Assembly: GCF_002775205.1 (NCBI RefSeq)
Contig: NC_036444.1
Location: 4,692,501 to 4,756,500, forward strand
DNA from: Xiphophorus maculatus
Taxonomy: Eukaryota > Chordata > Actinopteri > Cyprinodontiformes > Poeciliidae
Reading direction: 5' to 3'
DNA: 64,000 nucleotides
Shown here: positions 26,720-38,100 of the stretch, piece after piece
Layout: each line of letters opens with the position of its first letter
How positions within the stretch are numbered: the first letter of the stretch is position 1
Translations under genes and position numbers: made by a program
Notes under the pieces: generated by a model
Seen by the model: only the letters and a program-made list of their open reading frames with translations
Database searches by the model: none
What the model was told of the DNA's origin: nothing

Positions 26720-27892
26720 TCCCGCCACCTACTGTACATAATCGTGTGACCTCACAGCCTCAGAACGAAAAAGCTTTTAAAGATAAAAGTTAAAAAATAA
26801 TAATTGCATCAATTGAACAATGATACTGAAAATGTAAAACAATTGACAAAATTCATTAAAATGTAATGTTAAAAATCACATACATACACAATAAGTAAGT
26901 AGTGTACATAATGAAAAAATATGTGTTCATATATGAATAAATACTCGTGCACCTGTTTTGTATGTTTAAACCATAATTCTCAAATTAATTTCCAAATTCT
27001 TCATTCAATTTAACAGTATTAAAGTCAATTCGTTTAGCTGTGATTCAGCTATGATAAATTATTTAGCTATTCCTCTAAAAGGACCGTCTTTCATTATAAA
27101 TAGCTGAGACTTTACAGAAAATTTAATAATAAGTAGATGACAAACTCGTCAATATTCTCCTTTTCTATCTTGAGAGGAAACCATTTATTAAAAAATAATA
27201 TATCTCTTTAAAGAAAATCAGAATCAAATATCTTCTTTCCACTTCCTTAAAAAGTAAAATAAATTAATGTCAAATGTATGTAGGCTATGTTTAACCTTAT
27301 TAGAACTTTTTGCAAAAGAAAATTAAAATAGATACCAACTCTAGTGTGCTTTGAGTCAACATTTCTATTGCAAGTTAGATGTTTTTGTAAGGATTTTCAA
27401 GATTGGATCTTAGAAATATTTTCCACTTCAACGTTTTAATATGATAAAGGGAGGTCTTCTATGAAACGACTGTAGTAACAATTTAATCCTTCTGGCTATT
27501 TTCATTCACAAGTGCCATTTTAAAAAAAAAATTCAAGATTTAAAAGTAAAATTACTTTATTTTACGAAGCACTTGATAAACGTTTCTTCGACACAAAAGC
27601 GCAGTCTTTATACAAATATTTTAAAAACTCAAATAAGGTTTGAAATTCACTCTTACCATGGTAATATTTTCTGATTATTTCCCCCCCCCCGTTGTTTGTT
27701 TTGTATTTTAATAGACTGCTATTATTTAGGTAATTATCTTTTTTGTGGAGAATGCCTAATCGTTAATAAAGATAAAAACAAACAGGAGAAGGTAGCAGCT
27801 CCCCCCGCTGGACGAAATGCGTACAGCACCTGGTATTTCCATCCGGGTTCCCGTACAGTGCGTAGTGCGCGCTCCCGCTGAAGGCCCTGTTG

Positions 27893-27903
27893 TGGCGGGA
27901 AAA
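27893..27903 (+). promoter_or_regulatory. E2F/E2F6-like site upstream of sycp3
   Basis: TGGCGGGAAAA lies about 240 bases before the sycp3 start codon in a short GC-rich patch (27800-27905) that is probably the promoter. E2F6 sites of the TCCCGCC type silence meiotic genes in somatic cells in mammals. The link here is inference. Confidence 0.45.
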
Positions 27904-28140
27904 CCGATAGAGTTGAAGCTAGATACGTTGCTTAAGTTTATGTTAGTTTACTTCGTTTTGTTTGCTCATAAACATCAATCTGAGGAGATTATAAAGATCC
28001 GTCTAATTTAATTTTATAATTCAGCTCCTTAGTAAACTCTTAACTCGACGTTAGACTATTTTTTGTTGACGCTTAGCATTAGCATTTTTTCGTTAACATT
28101 TCGTTGTCCTTTTTTTTTTAGCAGTCAAAGGTTTTCAAAA

Positions 28141-31100
28141 ATGGCAGCAAGAAAACAAATGAAGAAAAAGGTACTAGAAGAGAAAACAGAGAAAAATGTT
28201 TATGATTTTCCCGCCGGAGACGATAAAAAGGAGCTCAGCGGCTCAGAGGATGACATCAGGGAAGGTAAGGTAGCTGATTTCTGAAGATGGCGTCTTTTTT
28301 CACAGCTCTAAAAATTTACCAGTGCGTAAGATCAAAATGGGAGAAAATTAAACCTTTCAAGCATACGTTTTCACACGTTTTTTAAACCCCTTTTTTGTTC
28401 CAAGATGAAACGCCAATTGTGGACAAGCTGTCAAAGAAAAGGCCTGCACCTGATTTTGATGAGGAGGGAACAGCATGTGCCGTGGGGTATATATCTCTTA
28501 CATTATTCCTCTTCGCATATAAACTTTAGGTATTTAAAAATGATTGGTATCACATTTTATTTCTTTAAAAACAGTGTGAAGTGACAATATCAATAAATGA
28601 TTGCATAGATTCTCAAGACAGCAAATATTTCATATTATTATTGTCTGAAAAAGAAAAAAAAAAACAAATTAGATTTAGTTCAATAGAGTTTCCAGCATTT
28701 ATGCTGAATAATTGTACATGCTGAGTGTTTTCACTGGTTCATTTGACTTTCCCCCCTCCTCTTTACTTGTTTAGAAATGAAGTCCAGTCTATGTTGGAGA
28801 AATTTGGAGGTAAGTAGTTGGGTTTTTGGTCATTTCTTGTTTACATTGATTAGATACCCTAAACTGGAGGGTTGTCCAGGTATCCGTCTGAGTATTTTGC
28901 GTAAAAATACTCAGGTTCATTTTCCTAAATGGGTCACAGAGGACAAACAACTGAGACTGTGTTGTAAAATCCATTTTTTTGCCCTTGTGTTACTTTGTCA
29001 TGTGTCTTAATCAAGTTTAACTTCTGTTGTAGAATGGAGCTGCAGCTTTGTTAGTGCATTATGGCTTAGATAGAAACACTTTGTGACTGAATAAAAATGC
29101 TTCTCTGTCTTTTTCTTTACTTGTAGCTGATATAAGTAAAGTGATGCAGGCCAAGAAGAAACGCCTGGAGTGTCTGACAAAAAACTACATGAAGGGAAGC
29201 CAGCACAAGCTGGAGCAGCTGTGGACCAACTACCATGGACAGAGGTTCTTCTTTCTGTAACTTTAAGAAAACTCAGAGAAGAACTGCAGAAGCACCAACT
29301 GCTTCTCACCGAGTAGTTCTCCAGACCTGCTGATAGGTCTTTTAAATATGTTCTCTTTTTTTTCTGTTAGATGATCTTACAATGATTTATTAACATTCAG
29401 CTCCAGGTTCTGATGTGTCTTTTTTTCCATTTTGGATTCATACTTTGAGATTAGAATAATTATTGACCCAAATAATTCATATATCCGCAATTGTAGGACA
29501 AAATATTCATTGGAAACTAACCAGCTGCAAGAAGTTTTACGAAACAACAGCAAAAACCCAAATAAAAACACAAAGGGACTTGTAGAAAGACTGGAGAACT
29601 GTTCATAGAGGCTGCAAGAAATAGGAAGAAAAGATGAACTGAATCAGGAATTTACTTTACATCTAAAGTATAAATATGTTAAAGCAGTGAAAACATGAAT
29701 TTATATTAAAGTTAGAATAGCTGTTGTGCTTTTTTCCAGATCTGTTTGTGTATTCGGGTGCAACTAACGATTATTTTACTAATCAATTATTCTGTTAATT
29801 AATCGGATGAAAAATAATGAGCACATTCTGCAGATTTGTCATTAAGCTACTTAAGCTTTTCTCAGATATTAAGAACACATCAAAAGATAAAAATAAACTA
29901 GTACATTTTTTCTTAAATAAGCAAATCAATATTTTATTAACTAAAATACAGCAACGTATCATTCCTTTAGTTTATGTTTGATCACTTGTAGCAAAGGATG
30001 CATCAGCAACTAAAAAAATACTTCTAACATCAAAATCTGAAAATCTGCTCTGTCTGCTTGACCTAACATCAATACAGTGTAGGGCTGATCTAGTGATTAG
30101 GTTATGGATCAATTGATTAATAATTGGATATCAAAAAGAACATGTTTTGTACAGTTTTGGCTTAATTACTGTTCTGAGTATGTTGTTCTTTCTGCAAATT
30201 GCCTTTTAAGTCTCTATTCTCCAGTTAACGATTAATCAATTACTAAATTAGTTGATGATTATTTCAATAATCGATTAATCTGATTAATTGTTTCAGCCCT
30301 AGTTGGTATTGATGAGTTGATGTGGATCAGGTGACTAGTACTTGCCACTCTGAATTTTTTTTTTTAGAGAATGATCTTTTTGAGTCTTTATGCTCCAATT
30401 AACAATTAATTGATCACTAAATTAGTTGATGATTATTTCAATAATTGATTAATCACAATTAATTGTTTCAACCCAACTTTATATGCTCTATTATATTGTG
30501 TTTTCTGTAAAGGAAGAAGATGACCCAGCAGTACCATCAGCAGGTTTCTTCTGCGCTGCAGATGTGGGAGGTTGAAGCTCAGCGAACCGAGGAGCAGGAG
30601 GAGAAACTCAATGTCAGTTTATCCGCTTCATCTACATTATGCCGCACTACAGACTGCAAAAACACGATGTGACCAGTGTTTGCATTGACTTTTTTCATTG
30701 CAAGAAGGATGGTGTGACGGTTGTTTTCTGGTAGTTTTCTTGATTTGTGAGCATTTTGTGTTTACTGACTGCACAGATATTTTAAAAAGTCCCAGATACC
30801 ATTCACAGCAAGTACCAAAGATGGTTTGATTCAACAAAAACACGATGTTGATGGTTATTCTTTGTCCTTTGTGTTCACAGAATTTGTTTCGGCAGCAGCT
30901 GAAAGTCCTGCAGCAGGCCCGAGTCGTTCAGAACCAGAAGCTGAAAGCCGTCAGAGAGCTGTATGAGCAGTTCATGAAGGTGAGCCAATCTATACTTACT
31001 GAGTGATTCCTAATTCAATGATGTCATCTTTCTTGCTACATGTGACTGGATTTTAACATTCGCTTGAATTATTACATTAAAAACCCTTTAACTGTGCCGT

Positions 31101-33016
31101 CTTTTAGAGAGGTCAGCTCAAAAATGGCTAGGACTGCAATTAAGTTATTAAGCAATTGTGACAATTAATCATATAAACATTTGGCATATTTTGCCTTTTT
31201 CTGTACAATATTAGAAATGCATTAAAAGACTCAAACAAATAATTCAATAAATTTTTTTGAACAAGCAATTTTGTTGCCTAAAATGCAATAACTCAGCATT
31301 TGTTTAGTGAACATTATATTTTTGTAGTGTCTGCAGCTAAAATATACTTATAACATCAAAATGTGAAAAGCTCAGTTCTTTCTGCTTGACTTAACTTCAA
31401 CGCAGTGTACAGCTGATTTTTTAAAATTATTTTTCAGAATAACCAATCAATAATTGAATAGAAAAAGGTGCTTAATAGGATTTTTCTTTTAACTGAATGA
31501 ATGAATTTGAACTGTGTACTAAAGTACTTGATGATTACTTCAATAATCACCATAATTTGTTAATTTGGTTGTTTCAGCCTAAAAAAAAAAGTTACACCCA
31601 AAATTAATTCAATATATTTCAGGAAGTAGCAGGTAAGTATGGGAATGTGGTGTTGGAGTATTTCACATGGTCCCCAGAAGTCAAAAAAAGACAAAACCAG
31701 TCAGAAATAACAACACTTAAATTACTGATATTCAATATATAGCAGGTTGTTGACTTATGGATGGTAGTTTAACACATTGTCATTGTGTGACAGGACTGAA
31801 CCTGCAGTTGCAGAAAGAAAATATTTATATTTTAGTCATGACATCTTGTTTAAGTGAAACAGTAACCTGAAGTTTTTGCTGATTCCCTCCAGAACATGGA
31901 GGACATGGAGAAAAACCACGAGATGTTCCTGCAAGGAACGCAGCAGGAACTGAGGAAGGAGATGGCCACCCTGCAGAAGAAGATTCTCATGGACACGGTG
32001 AGATTTAGGCTGCATTCATACCCAGTCTGTTTTAATCAAACTCCAGTTTGTTTGTCTAGAAAGTCCAGTTTGTTTTGTAGAGGTGTGAATACGCAACCAA
32101 ACTCTGATGCGGTCTATAAAAAGGAATCCCGGTCCGTCTACAAACCTTGATCTCGGTTCAGTTGAAGTGAACTCTGGTGTGGTTTGAATGCCTATGTGAA
32201 CGCCAAGCAGACCACAAACCGCTCCAAAAGAAGGAATCAGACTACAGCACAGAGCATTCTGGGTAAATATAACCAAAACAAACGCAAGCGTCTAGGGGGA
32301 GAAATGCCTCGTGGAGAAATCCTACATTTCTTGAAGAAGGAAACTGCGCTCAGTGTGTTTTTCAGAGGTTTTTGTGTCGTTTCCTTCAGCGGTTCTAGGA
32401 GCAGTGCCACCACAAGTGAAGAGGGGAACAGATTTTTCAAAGTAAATGTAACAAATGTTGTAACTTTTGTCCCCAATCAGGTGTGATTAACACACTACAG
32501 TTTCATATGCGCAAATATACTGGGCAAAATATTACAACTTCTGGCACCTGACCAGGTGTGACCAGGTCCCAGAACAACTTGGATGCATTTCTAAGTTCCT
32601 CAGGATTTCTTGGTTTGGCCTCAGAATCGGCATATTTGATGTCACTCCAACTGGTTTCTGTTGGATTAAGATCCAGGGTTTGGGCTGGTCACTTCTTAAC
32701 TTTCATCTTGTATGTCTGGAGCCATGGTGGTGATTACTTACCTGCTTGTTTGGGATATCATCAGGTTCAAACTTCAGTTTTAAGGTCATATTCTTTTTCA
32801 GCACAAAGCAAAATGGCCGTCTGGTAGACAATGTGTACCAAAAACAATTGTTGTTAGTGTGGACTGTTTTATTTTCCTTTTCGTGTGTGTTGAGGGTTGT
32901 AAATCAAATCAGATGCTTTCTCCGTTTGGTTTCTGACGACATATTGTCATGTGTTTCCACAGCAACAGCAGGAGATGGCCACCGTCCGCAAGTCGCTACA
33001 GTCCATGCTCTTCTAA
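28141..33016 (+). CDS. sycp3: Synaptonemal complex protein 3
   Basis: Eight coding exons, 28141-28264, 28405-28486, 28775-28809, 29127-29244, 30513-30612, 30881-30979, 31893-31997 and 32963-33016, join to 238 residues (human 236). Landmarks are [83 protein letters not shown] and the invariant end [14 protein letters not shown]3 forms the lateral element of the synaptonemal complex along meiotic chromosome axes; residues from about 80 on form the long helical coiled core (Cor1 domain). The basic patch KKRPAP near the start of exon 3 fits its DNA-binding N-terminus. The start ATG follows a short 5' UTR exon segment behind a pyrimidine-tract acceptor at about 28122. Exon 5 (118 nt) ends in an unusual GTTCTT donor. 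Introns 5 and 7 carry GATTAATC-family elements. Confidence 0.96.
29750..30475. repeat. Two GATTAATC-family elements in sycp3
   Basis: A fuller copy at 29757-30300 begins GTGCAACTAACGATTATTTT and ends CGATTAATCTGATTAATTG with TTTCAGCCCT. A partial second copy at 30370-30475 repeats the right end. Confidence 0.65.
31135..31580. repeat. GATTAATC-family element in sycp3 intron 7
   Basis: It starts 'ggactgcaattaagttatt' and ends 'ttgtttcagcc', with the same internal order of motifs as the other family copies, in a decayed state. Confidence 0.55.
32010..32290. repeat. Interspersed repeat at the start of sycp3 intron 8
   Basis: Text from GGCTGCATTCATACC to GAGCATTCTGGGTAAAT resembles a teleost repeat with many GTTTG/CAAAC words, close to the donor of exon 8. 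The following 32530-32820 also looks like transposon debris with no intact frame. Confidence 0.4.
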
Positions 33017-33180
33017 CCTGCTGTTACCATGGCAACTGTTCCAGCGTTTGAGTTTGTTGTTCCTTAATGCAGCAACATTTCGGTTACTGAACCACATTGA
33101 TGTTTATTTTAAAAAAATTCAGATTTTTAAAAGATGATGCAGTTTGTTTCAGCCCCTCTCACTCTGCTTTGTTTTTATCG

Positions 33181-33195
33181 CCAGCAGGTGGCGCT
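33181..33195 (+). promoter_or_regulatory. CTCF-core-like motif 3' of sycp3
   Basis: CCAGCAGGTGGCGCT in the sycp3 3' UTR matches the common CTCF core. It is a sequence match only. Confidence 0.35.
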
Positions 33196-33256
33196 GTGTT
33201 TATATCTGAAGTCACTTTGTAAAGATGAGCTCTGTTGAGTGCCTGTTAAATCTAAC

Positions 33257-33262
33257 AATAAA
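33257..33262 (+). terminator. Poly(A) signal of sycp3
   Basis: AATAAA about 240 bases after the stop codon, followed by a GT-rich stretch (GTTTAAGTGTTTTTG). Confidence 0.7.
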
Positions 33263-33289
33263 AATTGAATGTTTAAGTGTTTTTGATGC

Positions 33290-34730
33290 TTTTGTTTTTA
33301 ATAGCATTTAACTTGTCACCAGAGTAAAAAAATAAATCTATATTTCTAGTTATTTGAGATCCAGAAGTGTCTGAAAAGTCCCTACAGGGAGAGGTTCACT
33401 GAGGTCGGCCATTTTGTAAGGAACACCAGTGTCAGTCAGACACAACAGACCAACCTCAGCTTAGTGAACCCACCTGTGTGGAATCATATATGTGCTGTTC
33501 AATATTTTATAGCTTTGTCTTTGACATTTTACATTAAAAATTACTTATTTATTGATTTTCTTTACAGTGGAGAAAATGCTAAAATTGACAATTCTTGCAA
33601 TACTTTCAATTTTGGATAAATGTATCAGGTTATGCCTCTGGATGTGACGGTTTCCCTCCATTCTTCCTGCTAAGTTGTCCCATCTCTGTCAGGTTTCATG
33701 GGGTTCCGCTATGAACAGGTCTGGGCTTTGACTAGTCCACTCCGAAACATACACCTTGTAGTCTTTAAACAATTTCTGTGTCACTTAAGCTGGATGCTTC
33801 AGGTAATTGTCCTGTTGGAAGTTAAATATTTACTCCAGTCATATTATCTTCTATCTTTAGTATTACCAAAATGAAGTAATAATCATACGGGATTAAAGTC
33901 AAATTCAGGTGACAACCATTCCACTCATTGTGAGACTACTGGCACCAGTTGGCTGGACCTTTGTTGAATTAGGTCAATCATTTTAAAAAAGGTGAATATT
34001 TTATGCAATTACTTATTGTATGTTAAATATGTCTACCAGTTGTCACTATTTTATAGCAACCAGGCTTCATTTGACATTTAAGATACTTTTGTAATTTCTT
34101 TTGCCAAAAAAACAAATTTTATTGATCAAAAGCATATCAGCATGTCATTCCGAATTTAAGCTCCACAATTCTTCAACAAACAAAAGCGCATTCATGTTGT
34201 CTGGTGTAAAAAAAAATAATGATAAATTAGATCATTTTGTGTCTCAAACTCCAGTCCTCGAGGGCCGCTGGCCTGCAGTTTTTAGATGTGCCACAGGTAC
34301 AAAACGCTGGAATGAAATGGCTTAATTACCTCCTCCTTGTGTAGATCAGTTCTCCGAGCCTTAATGACCTAATTATTCTGTTCAGGTGTGGTGCAGCAGA
34401 GGCACATCTAAAAGTTGCAGGACTGCGGCCCTCCAGGACTGGAGTTTGAGACCCCTGGAAGCGCTGAAAATAATCAAGGACATTAAATACAAAAAAAGAT
34501 AATAAATGCAGTTGCTTTTCATACCAAAGGGAATTTTTTGTCTTAAACGTTTGAGAAAAAATAATTGGGTCCTTTGTTTCAGTCTGAATTCGGTGGGATC
34601 TTTACTAATAAATAAATCTATAAATTTCTTTCTTTTTTCTTATTTCATATTGAAACCGACAGTCTTTTATTGTGAAGGGGGATTTTTCGGTACTTTCTCC
34701 TTAGAGTGCTACCGGAAGTAGCTCACCTTA
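33290..34730. other. Spacer between sycp3 and the RING gene
   Basis: It holds transposon debris at about 33600-33840 (the 'gtctgggctttgactagtccactcc' type common near Tc1-like elements), a short inverted-repeat element (34241-34452), and then AT-rich DNA up to the probable promoter near 34700-34750. No gene is recognised. Confidence 0.5.
34241..34452. repeat. MITE with 27-bp terminal inverted repeats
   Basis: The ends GTCTCAAACTCCAGTCCTCG (34241) and CCAGGACTGGAGTTTGAGAC (to 34452) pair over 27 bases with a single mismatch. The interior (about 158 bp) has no coding sense. A related element with different ends is at 54489-54716. Confidence 0.8.
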
Positions 34731-34734
34731 TTTT

Positions 34735-34817
34735 GAAAAGGACTTTCTGTTGTGAGCTAAGCGGCGGTTCTCTGGCTGTATGTCCGTTAAGAAACCGAAA
34801 AGAGGCAGAGATTGAAG
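34735..34817 (+). other. Probable 5' UTR exon of the RING gene
   Basis: A GC-rich stretch (GCTAAGCGGCGGTTCTCTGG) ends at a good donor, GAAG|GTAAAC, at 34817/34818. The next exon begins after CTGCTACAG at 35090 and contains the start codon at 35181. A 7-codon upstream frame (ATG at 35127, stop at 35145-35147) lies in that leader. Confidence 0.5.
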
Positions 34818-35180
34818 GTAAACTCGTTTTTAATCTTATCATGTTTCCCGCTCTAGAGAAGGCAGTGAAGTTTAATTAATCTCTGAAGCTTTAATTGTCT
34901 TGTTTGTCTTTAAAACGCTTATTAATTAGCCTGTTGCAGCTAACTGAGCTAGCTATCACTGAAACTACTCTCAATTTAAAATGAATTATTTTCTCTGTTT
35001 TTAAAACAAATTTCACTGCAATATTTGAGGTATCAGTACGGCAGGTATTTCGGGTTTTATACTGGTTTAAATCTGGTTGTCTGCTACAGGCGACCTGCTC
35101 TTTATCCTCGTCGCCATCCCGTTGATATGAGACTGAACCGCAGGTGATTGGTCAGTTTGGAGACAGGTTTGTGAAACGCG

Positions 35181-38100
35181 ATGGCTGAGAGGTTCCCTGC
35201 CAGCCCTGGTTCTTCAGAACCGGACAGTCCCAGAGGTCTGAATCGAGGATGTCTGCTGGACCCCACAGAGGCCCTGTTCAGTGATCTGTCCGTCATTGTT
35301 CCAGAAACCCCCAGGTACAGACACACGGTTGTTTTTGTTTCACTATCAAACTGCTGCTCATCTCTGGCTGTAGCTTTAGACCAGAGTCGGTTCGGTTTGT
35401 TGATTCTGGGTCACAAATTTTAGTTTAGTTCAGAGTTTTGTCCATTTTGTCAACAGACAGCTGTCACAAAATATAGAAGGTTTACTTTTTTGAGTCTAAT
35501 CTGTTAAAATTTAAAGATGGCACAGTCTGACAGATGGAATATGGAAAGTAGATGTGGGCGATATAGACTCAGAATTTTATCGCGATATTGTGTGGTACTA
35601 TTGTGATAATGAAAATGATTTTAAAATGCTATTTATTACTTACTTCTTTTAGGTAACAGTATGTCTGACACAAATATATCTGCCCCAAACACAAATACTG
35701 TTCTTTCAAAACAATCCCATTTGAAACTGGGTCCTTCAGGAGACCTTCTATTTTTTATTTTTTTTTTAATAGTGTGATTTTATATTACTGAGCTGCACAA
35801 AGTAACTGCATTTAGTCATATTTTAAAATTTACTGATATTTTTCATGGTCTTGTGAAACAAACAGTGGGCGGAGAAAATGCCAAATGTAGCATTTCCAAT
35901 CAATCTATAAGTGTTTTGTTTCTTAAGGTTGATAACTGAAATTCGTCATAACATCGATTTTTATCATAAGAAACTTTTCACGATAAATGATAACAATAAA
36001 TGCTCAGACATGAGTTTTCCTCCATGTTGGTCAGTTTTAGACTGCAACTGAAGGCCACAGAAATGTGAAGCTCACAGCTATTTGGTTCTGACTCTTTTTC
36101 TTTCAGCCCACAGCTCGGCAAACGGAGGCGACACCGCCGTACCGCGGAGGATCTTTCCAGCCCCGTGAGTCCCGTTCTGGCTGAACATGATGTTTTATCA
36201 CAATATTTGCAGTGATATTATGATGGTCATGGAAGTGACAAAAAACTATTAATTACATCTTTTTAGGTAACTGTATGGCTAACACCACAAACACAAATAC
36301 TTCTGTTGAAAAACATTCCTTTTGTAATATGCGTCTTTAGGACACCAGTCATGTAAATAAGTGTGATTTGTATCACTAACCTGCTCACACATTTTCAAAT
36401 TTATTGGTATTTATAAAAGAAAATGTTGAGAAAATAGAAACACTAACATTCCTAACAATATGGACATTTTGGGGGGACAGGAGGTTATGCATCATAATTA
36501 AAAATGATGCATAAAACAATAAATCAAAATTCTTATTATGATAACAAATTTATCATGATAAATGATTTGTATAGCACATTTCAGTAACAAGGCAGTTCAA
36601 AGTGCTTTACATCATAAAAACACCAAAAATATAAAATATTTGAAACAATTGAAACTTTACATTTTGCTAAATGCCATCATTACACATCAAAATGTTCATT
36701 TATGTTTCATTTATTATGTTTCAAAAGCAACTCTAAGCAGGTGGGCTTTTAGTTTTGATTTAAAGGAACTAAATGTTTCGGCTGTTTTGCAGTTTTCTGG
36801 AAGTTTGTTCCAGATTTGTGGTGCATAGAAGCTGAATGCTGCTTCTCCGTGTTTGGTTCTGGTTCTGGTCTTCTAGTTCTGGAAGGTTGCTATGACAACA
36901 GCAGATCTTTAATGTGTTGTGGTGCTGAGCCGTTCAGTGATTTATAAACTAACAGCAGTATTTTAAAGTCTATCCTCTGAGCTGCAGGGAGCCAGTGTAG
37001 AACTGGGTGATGTCCTTCATCTTCCTGGTTTTAGTCAGAACAGCAGCAGCAGCAGCGTTCTGGATCAGCTGATTAGTTTTTTAAGCAGACCTGTGAAGAA
37101 GAATGATAAATGCTCAGTCAGCGTTCTCTCTCTTTGTTTAGGGACCTCAGGTGGCGGCCGGCGGCTCTCCAGGACCAGAGAAGTCCATGGGGGGCGGCAA
37201 AGGTTTTTCACATAAATTTAAGCGCCGGCGACTGATCGACCCGAGCGTCGGCTTCGTTCCAGCGTCATCTCTCAGGAGTTTTCCTCCGGGCGGCTGGCTG
37301 GAAGCCCCGTCCTCCTCATCCTCCTCGTCTTCGTCGTCTTCCTCCTCCTCCGTCTCCTACCTCACTCCAGAGTCAGTCCTCAGGTCAAAACGTATCGATG
37401 CATCAGCTTCAGCGTTTACCCCTGCAGCAGCTTCCTCATCCAGCTCGCTGTCCTTCCTCACCGATGAGGAGAGGCAATGGCTGAACGAAGGACAAGGAGA
37501 CGCCGCTCTAGGTCAGGACACAGCGGAGCTCAGCGATGGGGCTTAGAAATAAAACCCTCATGTATTCATACCAGATTTTAATCAATTTATTTTTTCCCAC
37601 TTTCTTTTCTAAAATATATGACAAAAAATATGTTCAAAAATGGCTTATTTTAGTAATCCCTTCTATGAGAAGCATTAAGGAGTTTTAGAGTCTTAAAAAA
37701 AAGACAATTTTCTGAAAGAACAAAAATATTCAGAGCAGAAATTAAGCCAAAACTGTACAAAAAATATTTGCATTTAATTGTTCCTACGGCTGGACAATAA
37801 ATTAGTTTATTGAATTTTTGGATTTTGAAGATTAATTTTTTTGCAAATCTGGATTTTCTTTCCACCAATGCACTCATTTAGTTTCCATAGTTTAGCGTCA
37901 AACACGATGGCCGCCCTGTGCTGATATCATTCTGAACTATGGAAACCAAAGGGGCACATTGGTGGAAAAAATCAATAAGATCGATTTGTCTCCCGGTCGT
38001 AGATCACAGTTTGGACATTACGTAGCTTCATCTGTCTGTTTGTGCTGCAGACATGGTGGAGCAGATCGTCATCAGCGACGACGAGGAGGCGACGGTTCGC

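Larger units (their letters stand above)
25745..27880. other. Spacer between commd9 and sycp3
   Basis: No gene is recognised. It contains the palindrome array (26057-26250), a TTTATTGATCCCAAAGGAAA motif like fish LINE 3' tails (26270-26290), a perfect 28-bp palindrome (26692-26719), a CCAATC-rich stretch at 26600-26680, long AT-rich DNA, and a run of ten C at about 27681-27690 before the sycp3 promoter. Confidence 0.55.

Noticed and set aside
32184-32486. 100-codon plus-strand frame in sycp3 intron 8
   Set aside because: Falls in an interspersed repeat and matches no family; the intron has proper donor and acceptor around it.
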